From Lachnospiraceae bacterium (GTDB lineage Bacteria; Bacillota; Clostridia; Lachnospirales; Lachnospiraceae), in the NCBI GenBank assembly GCA_017450065.1, contig JAFSYI010000059.1, positions 62,001 to 126,000 of the forward strand: DNA of 64,000 nucleotides. Reading direction: 5' to 3'. Of the stretch, positions 53,448 through 62,619 are shown piece by piece (the first letter of the stretch is position 1; the number at the start of each line of letters is the position of its first letter). The translations under genes were made by a program, and so were the position numbers. The notes beneath the pieces are model-generated. The model saw nothing but the letters and a program-made list of their open reading frames with translations. It was not told the DNA's origin and ran no database searches.

Positions 53448-54164
53448 ATGAGAAAAATATTACTGACAAATGATGACGGAATAGATTCCGGAGGCATAAT
53501 AAGACTGGCAGAAGCTGCCAGGGAATTCGGAGAAGTATGGGTCATAGCGCCTCTGCATCAGAGAAGCGCAGCGTCCCACTGTATTACCTTAAGGGAACCG
53601 GTGGATATATTTCCGCACAGCTTTCCCGTTGAGGGTGTGAGAGCGTATTCGTGCAGCGGTACTCCTGCCGACTGCGTAAGGGTGGGAAGCCTTGCGGTCA
53701 TGCCGTATAAGCCTGATGTCGTTCTCTCGGGCATCAACTATGGATACAATGCGGCAACCGATCTTCAGTATTCGGCAACGGTAGGCGCGGCAATGGAAGC
53801 TGTTTTCCAGGGATACGGTGCCATTGCTTTTTCTGAGGACATGAATGACTGCCATGAGGTGACGGATGCATATCTCAGGGATATCCTTGATGAATATATA
53901 GATGTCCGCCCGGGATATGCAAGCATTGTCAACGTGAACTTTCCGGGCTGTAAGCTCAGTGAATGCAACGGAGTGCTCAGGGACCGGAAAACTTCGAGAA
54001 GCTCCTTCTTCAACGACCGGTATAAGGCATTGGAAGAGCTTGAGGGAGGCGGTGTAAGATATATGGTCGACGGGATACATAATTACGAGTCGGAGGAAGG
54101 TACAGACTTCTACGCTCTTATGCATAATTATATTTCGGTCGGAACAGTACATAACATTGCCTGA
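53448..54164 (+). CDS. surE: 5'-nucleotidase SurE
   Basis: 238 residues. LLTNDDGIDSGGI at the N-terminus supplies the metal-binding DD; APLHQRSAASHCIT, SGTPADCVRVG and LSGINYGYNAATDLQYSATVGAAMEA complete the SurE active site. It removes 5' phosphates from nucleotides and short polyphosphate. The start at 53448 matches the family N-terminus; an earlier in-frame start adds only unrelated residues. It lies 56 bases after the Pel operon, with no clear terminator between. Confidence 0.93.
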   Translation: MRKILLTNDDGIDSGGIIRLAEAAREFGEVWVIAPLHQRSAASHCITLREPVDIFPHSFPVEGVRAYSCSGTPADCVRVGSLAVMPYKPDVVLSGINYGYNAATDLQYSATVGAAMEAVFQGYGAIAFSEDMNDCHEVTDAYLRDILDEYIDVRPGYASIVNVNFPGCKLSECNGVLRDRKTSRSSFFNDRYKALEELEGGGVRYMVDGIHNYESEEGTDFYALMHNYISVGTVHNIA

Positions 54165-54233
54165 TCACTTGTCCGGCAGGAAGCATCATCGGTATGCCGG
54201 GCCAGATCAGAAACAGTATAAAGGAGAGTAAAC

Positions 54234-55640
54234 ATGTCTGTACTTGGTGCAATAATGGTTCCGCATCCGCCGATCATACTTCCGGAGGTGGGAAACGGAG
54301 AAGAAAAGAAAATAGAAAAAACAACGGAGGCTTACAGGCAGGCGGCTGTAACGGTAGCGGAGCTTGAGCCTGAAACCATTATCATTCTGTCGCCGCACAG
54401 TGTGATGTACAGCGATTATTTCCATATTTCCCCCGGCAGCGGAGCCAAGGGTGATATGGGATCGTTCCATGCTCCGGATGTAAGGTTCAGGGTGAAGTAC
54501 GATAAGGAGCTTGTGGATCGTCTTAGCCGTGAAGCGCTGCATAATGATTTTCCTGCAGGGGTATTGGGTGAGAAGAATGCGGGACTTGATCACGGTACCA
54601 TGATACCGCTGTATTTTATTAATGAAGCATACAGGAAGGAGTACAGTCTGGTCCGGATAGGACTGTCGGGACTCTCGCTTCCCGATCACTACAGGTTTGG
54701 CAGGCTTATAAAGAGTGTGTGCGATGAACTTGACCGAAGGGTCGTGGTGGTAGGCAGCGGAGATCTGTCGCATAAGCTTCTTGAGGAGGGACCGTACGGT
54801 TATGTGCCCGAGGGCCCGGAGTATGATGAACGGATAATGGATGTTATGGGCCGCGGAGCCTTTGATGAGCTGTTCGACTTCGGGGAGAGCTTCTGTGACA
54901 AGGCGGCCGAGTGCGGACACAGGAGCTTCTGCATTATGGCGGGGACCATGGACGGATGTGATGTGGAGATTGAGAAGCTGTCTCATGAGGGCACCTTCGG
55001 AGTAGGCTACGGTGTCTGCACATACAGGGTTAAAAGCATGGACTGTAAGGAGAGGGAGTTCCTGCGCATATGGGATGAGAAGAGGAATGAGGAACTGGCC
55101 GAGAAGCGCAGGAACGAAGATCCGTATGTCATGCTTGCCAGAGATACGATAGAGTCCTACATAAGGGACGGCATAAAGCCTTCGCTCATATCGGGAAAAT
55201 ATGACGATATACCCGATGAGATGCGTAAGAGGAAGGCGGGAGTCTTTGTTTCCATACATAAGGAGGGCCGTTTAAGAGGCTGTATAGGTACAATATCATC
55301 CGTATACAGCTGTATAGGTCAGGAAATAATAGAGAATGCAGTTGCGGCTTCGACGAGGGACCCGAGGTTTAACCCGATAAAGACAGATGAGCTGCCGGCG
55401 CTTGAGATCAATGTCGACGTTTTATCCGATGCGGAGGATATAAGTTCGAAGGATGAGTTGGATGTTAAGAGATACGGTGTGATCGTTACCAGGGGATCAA
55501 AGAGGGGGCTGCTGCTTCCGAACCTTGACGGAGTCGATACCGTTGATGAGCAGATAGCGATAGCGCTTCGCAAGGCAGGCATTGGGGAAGACGAAGAAGG
55601 ATATTCCATGCAGAGATTTGAAGTGGTGAGGCATATATAA
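54234..55640 (+). CDS. Fused Memo-like (LigB-type) and AMMECR1 protein
   Basis: 468 residues. The N-terminal half (1-265) is a class III extradiol-dioxygenase-like Memo domain: MVPHPPIILPEVG, LSPHSVMYSDYFH, LDHGTMIPLYF and GSGDLSHKL provide metal-type histidines. The C-terminal half (about 295-468) is AMMECR1: AGVFVSIHKEGRLRGCIGTI with the LRGCIG signature, and a RDPRFNPI segment. These domains occur with a radical SAM enzyme in the AmmeMemoRadiSam system, of unsettled function. No radical SAM gene is adjacent in this window. AAAGGAGAG precedes the ATG. Confidence 0.88.
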   Translation: MSVLGAIMVPHPPIILPEVGNGEEKKIEKTTEAYRQAAVTVAELEPETIIILSPHSVMYSDYFHISPGSGAKGDMGSFHAPDVRFRVKYDKELVDRLSREALHNDFPAGVLGEKNAGLDHGTMIPLYFINEAYRKEYSLVRIGLSGLSLPDHYRFGRLIKSVCDELDRRVVVVGSGDLSHKLLEEGPYGYVPEGPEYDERIMDVMGRGAFDELFDFGESFCDKAAECGHRSFCIMAGTMDGCDVEIEKLSHEGTFGVGYGVCTYRVKSMDCKEREFLRIWDEKRNEELAEKRRNEDPYVMLARDTIESYIRDGIKPSLISGKYDDIPDEMRKRKAGVFVSIHKEGRLRGCIGTISSVYSCIGQEIIENAVAASTRDPRFNPIKTDELPALEINVDVLSDAEDISSKDELDVKRYGVIVTRGSKRGLLLPNLDGVDTVDEQIAIALRKAGIGEDEEGYSMQRFEVVRHI

Positions 55641-55648
55641 AAAAATGC

Positions 55649-55677
55649 TTGCATTTTCACTCAGCAGGTGATAAGGT
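55649..55677 (+). promoter_or_regulatory. Candidate promoter of the rimP-nusA operon
   Basis: TTGCAT, 17 bases, TAAGGT, a moderate match to sigma-A, about 90 bases before rimP and upstream of the leader hairpin. Confidence 0.45.
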
Positions 55678-55702
55678 TAATAAAGTAGTTATCATGTACG
55701 TT

Positions 55703-55733
55703 AAAAGTGGACTTGAAGGAGTCCACTTTTTTA
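55703..55733 (+). terminator. Leader terminator / possible attenuator before rimP
   Basis: AAAAGTGGACT and AGTCCACTTTT form an 11-base stem with loop TGAAGG, followed by a T-run. It could end the upstream AMMECR1 transcript. If the promoter at 55649 is real, the same hairpin lies in the rimP-nusA leader. A NusA-dependent leader terminator is known for the B. subtilis ylxS-nusA operon. Confidence 0.75.
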
Positions 55734-55763
55734 CTGCGTTATATCATAATCAAAAGAGGTCTT

Positions 55764-56231
55764 ATGTCACGAAGAGAGGATTACGAGAAGAAAACAGAAG
55801 CACTGCTTAAGCCGATACTTGACGACAGGGGCTTTGAGCTGTGGGATATTGAATATGTAAAGGAAGGCGCCGATTATTATCTGCGTGCATATATAGATAA
55901 AGAAGGCGGCATTACGATAGATGACTGTGTGGATGTCAGCAGGGCATTGTCAGATGAGCTTGACAGGGATGATTTTATCCCGGATGCCTATATCCTTGAG
56001 GTCAGCTCTCCGGGGCTTGGCAGGGCGCTTAAGAAGGACAGGGATTACGAGAGGTCTGTCGGGAAGAAAATAGAGTTAAAGACCTATAAGCCGGTTGACG
56101 GCTGTAAGGAATTCGCCGGTGAACTTATATCATTTGATAAGGAAAGTGTAAAGATAATGACCGGTGAAGGAATAAACAGGAGCTTTGGCAGGGCGGATAT
56201 AGCCAAGGCGAACCTATATGTTGAGTTATGA
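55764..56231 (+). CDS. rimP: Ribosome maturation factor RimP
   Basis: 155 residues. GFELWDIEYVKEGADYYLRAYID and ITIDDCVDVSRALSDELD are the conserved N-terminal fold, and ILEVSSPGLGRAL is the family motif. RimP assists 30S subunit maturation. AAGAGGTCTT precedes the ATG. First gene of the nusA-infB cluster. Confidence 0.95.
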   Translation: MSRREDYEKKTEALLKPILDDRGFELWDIEYVKEGADYYLRAYIDKEGGITIDDCVDVSRALSDELDRDDFIPDAYILEVSSPGLGRALKKDRDYERSVGKKIELKTYKPVDGCKEFAGELISFDKESVKIMTGEGINRSFGRADIAKANLYVEL

Positions 56232-56308
56232 TTCGGTGGCAGAATTAATAATTATGTAAACCGCTGTGAGGGGCCACAAACCTTATGGCAATATCCAGGA
56301 GGAATGAG

Positions 56309-57565
56309 ATGAACAAGGAATTATTAGAGGCATTGGATGCTCTCGAAAAGGAGAAGGAGATAAGCAAGGAATCTATCTTTGAAGCGATCGAGAACTCGCT
56401 TATCCAGGCATGCAAGAATCACTTCGGCAAGGCTGACAATACCCGTGTTACGATCGACCGCGAAACAGGAGATTACAGGGTATACTCCGAGAAGACTGTA
56501 GTGGAGACCAGGGATGATGTTATGGATCCCGTGCTTGAGATAGCACTTGCGGATGCAGTGCTTATCAAAAAGGATGCACAGGTGGGCGATATAGTAGAGG
56601 TTGACATAAATAGCAAGGAATTCGGACGTATCGCCGCGACCAATGCCAAGAACGTTATCCTTCAGAAGATAAGAGAGGAAGAGAGAGCCGTTCTGTTCAA
56701 TCAGTTCTACGGTAAGGAAAGAGATGTTGTTACCGGTATAGTACAGAGATATGTCGGAAGGAACATAAGCATCGATCTCGGAAAGGCGGACGCTCTTCTT
56801 TCGGAGAACGAGCAGGTTAAATCGGAACATTTAAGACCTACTGACCGCGTAAAGGTATACATATATGAAGTTAAGGATACTACAAAGGGTCCCAAGATCC
56901 TTGTAAGCCGTACTCATCCTGAGCTTGTTAAGAAGCTCTTTGAATCAGAGGTTACGGAGGTGAAGGACGGCACTGTTGAGATCAAGGCGATCGCCCGTGA
57001 GCCCGGTAGCCGTACCAAGATAGCCGTATGGTCCAATAATCCCGATGTGGATCCTGTGGGCGCCTGTGTCGGTATGAACGGATCAAGGGTTAATGCCATA
57101 GTGGATGAGCTTCGCGGTGAGAAGATAGACATAATCAACTGGGATGAGAACCCCGGTCTTCTGATAGAGAATGCCCTGTCTCCGGCAAAGGTTGTATTCG
57201 TTATCGCAGACAGCGATGAGAAATCGGCCAAGGTAGTGGTCCCGGATACACAGCTGTCACTGGCTATAGGAAAGGAAGGCCAGAATGCAAGGCTTGCAGC
57301 CCGTCTTACAGGCTTCAAGATCGATATCAAATCAGAGAGTCAGGCCAAGGATTCACCCGGTTTCCGTCTTGAGGATTACTATGATGAGGAAGAAGAATAC
57401 TACGGTGAAGGCGAATACGCAGAAGGTGAGTACAGCGAAGACGGATATTATGAAGAAGGCGGATACGCAGAAGAAGGGTATGCCGGAGAAGAGAGCTACG
57501 CCGGGGAAGCTGAAAATACAGACGGCTATGATGCCGCAGCTGAGGAAGACAATACAGAAGTTTAA
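56309..57565 (+). CDS. nusA: Transcription termination/antitermination factor NusA
   Basis: 418 residues: N-terminal RNA-polymerase-binding domain (to about 125), S1 domain (about 133-200, VVTGIVQRYVGRNISIDLGK), two KH domains (about 215-345, with VGACVGMNGSRVNAIVDELRGE and LAIGKEGQNARLAARLTG). An unusual 60-residue acidic, Tyr/Gly/Glu-rich tail (YYGEGEYAEGEYSEDGYYEE) follows from about 357. Firmicute NusA lacks the AR repeats of the proteobacterial protein, and the tail replaces them here. AGGAGG sits 5 bases before the ATG at 56309, so the ATG at 56285 is rejected. Confidence 0.95.
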   Translation: MNKELLEALDALEKEKEISKESIFEAIENSLIQACKNHFGKADNTRVTIDRETGDYRVYSEKTVVETRDDVMDPVLEIALADAVLIKKDAQVGDIVEVDINSKEFGRIAATNAKNVILQKIREEERAVLFNQFYGKERDVVTGIVQRYVGRNISIDLGKADALLSENEQVKSEHLRPTDRVKVYIYEVKDTTKGPKILVSRTHPELVKKLFESEVTEVKDGTVEIKAIAREPGSRTKIAVWSNNPDVDPVGACVGMNGSRVNAIVDELRGEKIDIINWDENPGLLIENALSPAKVVFVIADSDEKSAKVVVPDTQLSLAIGKEGQNARLAARLTGFKIDIKSESQAKDSPGFRLEDYYDEEEEYYGEGEYAEGEYSEDGYYEEGGYAEEGYAGEESYAGEAENTDGYDAAAEEDNTEV

Positions 57566-57574
57566 GAGGTTTGG

Positions 57575-57886
57575 ATGGATAAGAGGATTCCGATGCGTAC
57601 CTGCATAGGATGCAGGAAGGTCAAGCCGAAGAATGAGCTGTTAAGGATAGTGAAGTATTCTAATGATGACAGAGAAGAGGCCGGGCTTAAGGCAGATGAA
57701 GCTTCGCTGATGAGCGGACGGGGCACATATATCTGTAAATGCATGGAATGCTTTGAGAAGGCTGTCAGGAAAAAAGGATTGGAAAGAACCTTCAGGATGT
57801 CTGTTCCTTCCGCAGAAACTGACAGGTTAAGGGCGGAACTGGAAGAGCTTCTTATACGTGAGCACAAGATCAGGAGTAATCAGTGA
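57575..57886 (+). CDS. ylxR: YlxR-family RNA-binding protein (RnpM)
   Basis: 103 residues, DUF448 fold. RTCIGCRKVKPKNELLRIV and the second GRGTYICKCMECFEKAVRKKGL segment are diagnostic. YlxR/RnpM is reported to bind RNase P RNA. An acidic loop (NDDREEAGLKADEASLMS) extends the middle of the protein. It starts 9 bases after nusA and overlaps ylxQ by 4. Confidence 0.92.
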   Translation: MDKRIPMRTCIGCRKVKPKNELLRIVKYSNDDREEAGLKADEASLMSGRGTYICKCMECFEKAVRKKGLERTFRMSVPSAETDRLRAELEELLIREHKIRSNQ

Positions 57887-58188
57887 ACAGGGATAAGGTG
57901 TTACAGATGCTTGGAATGGCTCAGAGGGCCGGAGCCGTTAAGAGCGGTGAATTCATGACGGAGGCAAGTATCAAGGATGGAAGTGCTTTTCTTGTGATAG
58001 TTGCCGATGATGCATCGGATAACACAAAGAAGCAGTTTCGCAATTCATGTGAGTATTACAATGTGCCGTTCAGGATCTACTCCGACAAGGAGAGCCTGGG
58101 ACATTGTATAGGCAGGGAATTCCGTGCGTCACTGGCAGTGACGGGCGAGGGCCTTGCAGCTAAGATATTGGATTTATTAGATTTATAA
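57883..58188 (+). CDS. ylxQ: L7Ae-family ribosomal-type protein YlxQ
   Basis: 101 residues. LGMAQRAGAVKSGEFMTEASIKDG and LVIVADDASDNTKKQF match the L7Ae/L30e kink-turn-binding fold. It starts with GTG overlapping the ylxR stop (GTGA), giving translational coupling. Role in ribosome or RNA binding is by family. Confidence 0.92.
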   Translation: MNRDKVLQMLGMAQRAGAVKSGEFMTEASIKDGSAFLVIVADDASDNTKKQFRNSCEYYNVPFRIYSDKESLGHCIGREFRASLAVTGEGLAAKILDLLDL

Positions 58189-58218
58189 GTGGGCAGGAAA
58201 GAAAGAGGTGTTATAAGA

Positions 58219-61089
58219 TTGGCAAAGATGAGAATACACGAATTCGCAAAGGAACTGGATATGCCCGGAAAGGATGTTATCACCATTCTGGAGAAAATCG
58301 GGGAGGCAGGCAAGACTGTTTCTTCATCTATTGACGAAGAGCTTCAGGAAAAGGTGAGAAATCACATATCAAAGGGCGATAATGCGGTGAAGGCGGATAA
58401 GGCTGACAAAGCAGACAAAGCGGAAAAGACAGACGAGAAAGCTGCTCCCGCCAGGGCTGCGGCGGCACAGAAACCGGCACCGGCGGCTAGACCCGCTCAG
58501 ACGGCACCGACTTCTCAGACAGCACCCGCTGCCGGAAAGCCTGCGCCACAGGGAGCACCGTTACAGAAAAAGAAGAAGCCTAATATCATAATAGTAAACA
58601 ACCATCAGAGCGCCCGCACGGGTAACGGCCGTGACCAGGGAACCCAGGGCAGAAATGCAGGACAGGCACCGAACAGAGGAGACCGTCAGGGACGTCCCGG
58701 AGGAAATACCTTTGTAAGGCCGGGGCAGAAGCTGATCAAGCCTAACGTGCCCAGAACCGCAAATATGATGGTAAACAGGGAAGAGGAGGCTCCGGTTAAG
58801 CCGCAGGCACCGGTACAGAGCGCACCTGCCGCTCTTCCTGCAGGAGGTGAGGACAATCAGACAGCTGAAGTTAACGTTAACGCAGTTAAGGAAACAGTAC
58901 AAAAGAGTCCGGAGAGCGTACAGGGCAGTCCTCGTACTGGCAGGACTTCTGGCAATAGCGTCAGCGATAGCAGAAGAGCTCCGGAACGTAGAGAAAAGAC
59001 GAATGAACAGAGCGGAAGAAGCGGATCATTCTCAAGAGACTCAAGAGATTCAAGAGGAGACAGGGACGCAAGAAGCAATGATAACAGAGGCTTCAGAGGC
59101 GGTGACAAGCGCGACGGAGCAAAGGGCGGGATAACCATAGCCTTTGGTTCCGACCAGAAGGGAGCGGGCAAGGATAACCGGCGTGATGATTCAAAGAAGA
59201 ACCGGGACAAGAACAGGAAGGACTTAAGCTTCCAGACAGAGGACGGCTTCAGAGGCGGCAAGCAGGTTAAGGGCAGCAAGGCAGGCAGGTTTATAAAGCC
59301 TGTTGATAAACCCGCAGAGGTAAAAGAGGAAGAGAAGATCAAGGTTATCACCCTTCCCGAATCTCTTACGATAAAGGAACTTGCGGATAAGATGAAGGTC
59401 CAGCCCGCGGTTATCATAAAGAAGCTCTTCCTTCAGGGCAAGGTTGTGACCGTCAATCAGGAGATATCCTATGAGCAGGCAGAAGAGATCGCAGTGGAAT
59501 TCGATATCCTGTGCGAGAAGGAAGTAGTGGTGGATGTAATAGAGGAGCTGCTTAAGGAGGATGAAGAGGATACAAGCAAGATGGCCAAGCGTCCGCCTGT
59601 TATCTGTGTAATGGGACATGTTGACCACGGTAAGACATCGCTCCTTGACTGTATACGTAATACTCATGTCATTGACCGTGAGGCGGGTGGTATTACACAG
59701 CACATAGGTGCCTATGTCGTCAAGGTAAACGATCAGAAGATCACCTTCCTCGATACGCCCGGTCATGAAGCATTTACGGCAATGCGTATGAGAGGAGCCA
59801 ATTCAACGGATATAGCCATCCTGGTTGTAGCTGCGGATGACGGAGTAATGCCGCAGACCGTTGAGGCGATAAATCATGCCAAGGCAGCAGGCATAGAGAT
59901 TATAGTTGCCGTAAACAAGATAGATAAGCCCAGTGCTAACCTTGACAGGGTTAAGCAGGAGCTTTCGGAATATGATCTTATTCCCGAGGACTGGGGCGGA
60001 AGTACGGTATTCGCACCGGTTTCGGCAAAGACCGGAGAGGGTATCGACAATCTGCTTGACATGATCATCTTAACGGCGGACATACTTGAGCTCAAGGCCA
60101 ATCCAAAGAGAAAGGCAAGAGGTCTTGTAATAGAGGCACAGCTGGATAAAGGACGCGGTCCCGTGGCTACCGTGCTTGTACAAAAGGGTACTCTTAAGGT
60201 AGGCGATTACATAGCGGCAGGAGCATGTTACGGTAAGGTACGTGCAATGATCGATGATAAGGGAAGAAGAGTTAAGGAAGCCGGTCCGTCGACTCCTGTT
60301 GAGATACTCGGACTTAATGATGTCCCGGGTGCGGGTGAGATCTTCGTTTCGCCCGAGAATGATAAGGAAGCAAAGAACTTTGCGCAGACCTTTATTGCAC
60401 AGAACAAGGTCAAGCTGCTTGATGATACCAAGAACAAGATGTCTCTCGACGACCTGTTCAATCAGATCCAGGAGGGTAATCTTAAGGAACTCAACCTCAT
60501 CATCAAGGCCGATGTGCAGGGTTCGGTTGAGGCAGTCAAGGAGAGTCTTGTCAAGCTTACAAACGAGGAGGTTGTTGTCAAAGTCATCCATGGCGGCGTA
60601 GGTGCGATCAACGAATCCGATGTTGTACTTGCTTCGGCTTCCAACGCTATAATCATAGGCTTTAATGTACGTCCGGATGCAACGGCCAAGAACATTGCCG
60701 AGACAGAGGGCGTTGATATACGACTGTATAATGTGATCTACAAGGCTATCGAGGATGTTGAGGCGGCCATGAAGGGTATGCTGGATCCCGTATTTGAGGA
60801 GAAGGTGATCGGACATGCCGAGATCAGACAGATATTCAAGGCTTCGGGTGTCGGAAACATTGCCGGATCCTATGTGCTTGACGGCGTATTTGAAAGAGGC
60901 TGTCAGGTTCGTATCAGTCATGAAGGAGAGCAGATCTTCGAGGGTAATCTTGCATCACTCAAGAGGTTCAAGGATGATGTCAGGGAGGTCAAGGCAGGCT
61001 TTGAGTGCGGCCTTGTATTTGAAGGCTTCAATGATTTTGAGGAGCTTGACATAGTAGAGGCATACAAGATGGTCGAGGTACCGAGATAA
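58219..61089 (+). CDS. infB: Translation initiation factor IF-2
   Basis: 956 residues. An N-terminal IF2_N domain ([20 protein letters not shown]) is followed by a long low-complexity region rich in Ala/Pro/Lys/Gln/Arg/Ser (about 60-375), a second IF2_N ([20 protein letters not shown]) and the GTPase: [28 protein letters not shown], followed by domains II, III and C2. It delivers initiator tRNA to the ribosome. The start is assigned to TTG (58219), 8 bases after GAGGTG; it gives the family-typical (M)[16 protein letters not shown] at 58189 and an ATG at 58228 are alternatives. Confidence 0.95.
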   Translation: MAKMRIHEFAKELDMPGKDVITILEKIGEAGKTVSSSIDEELQEKVRNHISKGDNAVKADKADKADKAEKTDEKAAPARAAAAQKPAPAARPAQTAPTSQTAPAAGKPAPQGAPLQKKKKPNIIIVNNHQSARTGNGRDQGTQGRNAGQAPNRGDRQGRPGGNTFVRPGQKLIKPNVPRTANMMVNREEEAPVKPQAPVQSAPAALPAGGEDNQTAEVNVNAVKETVQKSPESVQGSPRTGRTSGNSVSDSRRAPERREKTNEQSGRSGSFSRDSRDSRGDRDARSNDNRGFRGGDKRDGAKGGITIAFGSDQKGAGKDNRRDDSKKNRDKNRKDLSFQTEDGFRGGKQVKGSKAGRFIKPVDKPAEVKEEEKIKVITLPESLTIKELADKMKVQPAVIIKKLFLQGKVVTVNQEISYEQAEEIAVEFDILCEKEVVVDVIEELLKEDEEDTSKMAKRPPVICVMGHVDHGKTSLLDCIRNTHVIDREAGGITQHIGAYVVKVNDQKITFLDTPGHEAFTAMRMRGANSTDIAILVVAADDGVMPQTVEAINHAKAAGIEIIVAVNKIDKPSANLDRVKQELSEYDLIPEDWGGSTVFAPVSAKTGEGIDNLLDMIILTADILELKANPKRKARGLVIEAQLDKGRGPVATVLVQKGTLKVGDYIAAGACYGKVRAMIDDKGRRVKEAGPSTPVEILGLNDVPGAGEIFVSPENDKEAKNFAQTFIAQNKVKLLDDTKNKMSLDDLFNQIQEGNLKELNLIIKADVQGSVEAVKESLVKLTNEEVVVKVIHGGVGAINESDVVLASASNAIIIGFNVRPDATAKNIAETEGVDIRLYNVIYKAIEDVEAAMKGMLDPVFEEKVIGHAEIRQIFKASGVGNIAGSYVLDGVFERGCQVRISHEGEQIFEGNLASLKRFKDDVREVKAGFECGLVFEGFNDFEELDIVEAYKMVEVPR

Positions 61090-61092
61090 ATG

Positions 61093-61151
61093 TCATAAGG
61101 GGTACCGCGAACGGAGTGAGCGGTGGATCCCGGGCTTTGGTTTCCTTATGA
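61093..61151. repeat. TCATAAGG-ended palindromic repeat, copy C
   Basis: TCATAAGG at 61093-61100 and CCTTATGA at 61144-61151 bound a 59-base copy with the GGGGTACCGCGAA and GCGGTGGAT core found in the other copies, plus about 20 extra bases (ACGGAGTGA and CCGGGCTTTGG). It fills most of the gap between infB and rbfA, ending 15 bases before the rbfA start. Confidence 0.85.
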
Positions 61152-61165
61152 CGGGAGATGAAAAG

Positions 61166-61546
61166 ATGCGAAAGAACAGTATTAAAAATACAAGAATAAA
61201 TGCAGAGGTTCAGAAGGAACTTGCCAACCTCATCCGTTCGGAGATAAAGGATCCCCGTATAGGTCCCATGACCTGTGTTACGGATGTTGAGGTGGCTCCC
61301 GACCTTAAGACATGTAAGGTATGGATATCGACTCTGGGAGATGACTCTGACAGGGAGGAGACCCTTAAGGGATTAAAGAGCGCAGAGGGATTCTTAAGAA
61401 AACAGCTTGCGCATAATCTCAATCTTCGCAACACACCCGAGCTTCGCTTCCTTGCAGACACATCTATCGAATATGGTATGAAGATGAATAAGCTGATCGA
61501 TGATGTAAGTGTTTCATCTGCCGGAACAGATGAGGATGCAAAGTGA
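61166..61546 (+). CDS. rbfA: Ribosome-binding factor A
   Basis: 126 residues. RINAEVQKELANLIRSEIKDPRIG and VTDVEVAPDLKTCKVWISTLGD form the KH-like fold that binds 16S rRNA during 30S maturation. The ATG at 61166 follows GGGAGAT with 7-base spacing; a start at 61148 would lie in the palindromic repeat and is rejected. The stop codon falls inside a 23-base perfect palindrome. Confidence 0.93.
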   Translation: MRKNSIKNTRINAEVQKELANLIRSEIKDPRIGPMTCVTDVEVAPDLKTCKVWISTLGDDSDREETLKGLKSAEGFLRKQLAHNLNLRNTPELRFLADTSIEYGMKMNKLIDDVSVSSAGTDEDAK

Positions 61547-61565
61547 ACGAATTAAATTCGTTCAC
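61543..61565. repeat. 23-bp perfect palindrome over the rbfA stop codon
   Basis: GTGAACGAATT and AATTCGTTCAC surround a single A. It has no T-run, so it is not a standard terminator. It could be an mRNA stem near the rbfA/nrnA boundary. Confidence 0.6.
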
Positions 61566-61601
61566 TATAATACAACAGAATCCGGTTTGGGAGAGTAATA
61601 T

Positions 61602-62579
61602 ATGATCAATAATTTACTGGAAGAAATTGGAAGTGCGAAAACGATAGGGATAACAGGACATGTGAGGCCGGACGGTGACTGCGTGGGTGCAGTACTCGGT
61701 CTGTATTCCTATTTAAGCAATGCATATAAGGATGCGGACATAAGGATCTTCCTTGAGGAACCCGCCGAAATGTTTTCGTTTCTTAAGGGATATGATAAGA
61801 TAGACAGTACCTTCGCATATCCCGGACAGTTCGACGTTTTCTTCTCGCTTGACTCGGGAGATCTTGAGAGGATAGAGAAGTCGCAGAAACTGTTTCTCGG
61901 AGCGAAGAAGTCCATATGCATAGACCATCATATCAGCAATCAGGGCTTTGGAGATGTTTCTCATGTGGAGCCGCAGGCAAGCTCGACATGTGAGATACTG
62001 ACGCATATGTTTGAAGATGAATATATGGATGCGGAGGTAGCCAAGGCACTGTACACCGGTATCGCTCATGATACGGGGATATTCAGATACAGCTGTACGG
62101 GGGCTAAGACCTTCGAGGCACTGGGAAAGCTTGTACAGTATGATTTCGACGGTTCAAAGATAACCGACGAGACCTTCCTGCAGAAGACATATGTCCAGAA
62201 CCAGATACTGGGACGTACCCTTCTTGAGAGCATCCTGTTTATGGACGGAAGGTGCATAGCAGGCAGTATAGACCGTAAGGCCATGGAGTTCTACGGTGTA
62301 AACAGCAGGGATTTTGAGGGCATAGTCAATCAGCTTCAGGTTACCAAAGGGGTGGAAGTCGCCATATTCATGCATGAGACAGGAACCCTTGAACATAAGG
62401 TAAGCCTTCGTTCGAACGGTAAGGTGGATGTGTCTGAGGTGGCTTCATACTTCGGAGGAGGCGGCCATGTAAGGGCAGCCGGCTGTACAATGAACGGAAC
62501 CTTCCATGATGTACTGAACAATCTGTCGCTGCATATAGAAAGACAGCTGATGGAACAGGACAGGATGGAACAGAAGTAA
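61602..62579 (+). CDS. nrnA: Bifunctional oligoribonuclease / pAp phosphatase NrnA
   Basis: 325 residues, DHH-DHHA1 family. HVRPDGDCVGA, SLDSGD, IDHHISNQ and GIAHDTGIFRYS are the DHH metal motifs; the C-terminal FGGGGHVRAAGC is the DHHA1 substrate motif. It degrades 2-5 nt RNAs, including pGpG made by EAL and dephosphorylates pAp, so it also completes cyclic-di-GMP breakdown. GGGAGAGTAATAT precedes the ATG. Confidence 0.93.
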   Translation: MINNLLEEIGSAKTIGITGHVRPDGDCVGAVLGLYSYLSNAYKDADIRIFLEEPAEMFSFLKGYDKIDSTFAYPGQFDVFFSLDSGDLERIEKSQKLFLGAKKSICIDHHISNQGFGDVSHVEPQASSTCEILTHMFEDEYMDAEVAKALYTGIAHDTGIFRYSCTGAKTFEALGKLVQYDFDGSKITDETFLQKTYVQNQILGRTLLESILFMDGRCIAGSIDRKAMEFYGVNSRDFEGIVNQLQVTKGVEVAIFMHETGTLEHKVSLRSNGKVDVSEVASYFGGGGHVRAAGCTMNGTFHDVLNNLSLHIERQLMEQDRMEQK

Positions 62580-62619
62580 GATAAGGAACAAAACAGCGGC
62601 GGTAAAAGAGTCGTACCTT

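Noticed and set aside
58441..59330. Low-complexity region of IF-2 as a separate surface or adhesin-like gene
   Set aside because: It is continuous with conserved IF2_N and GTPase domains and typical of the linker in this protein.
61148..61165. Earlier rbfA start
   Set aside because: It lies inside the dispersed repeat; GGGAGA is spaced correctly for the ATG at 61166.
61543..61565. Palindrome after rbfA as an intrinsic terminator
   Set aside because: There is no T-run and the next gene continues the operon.
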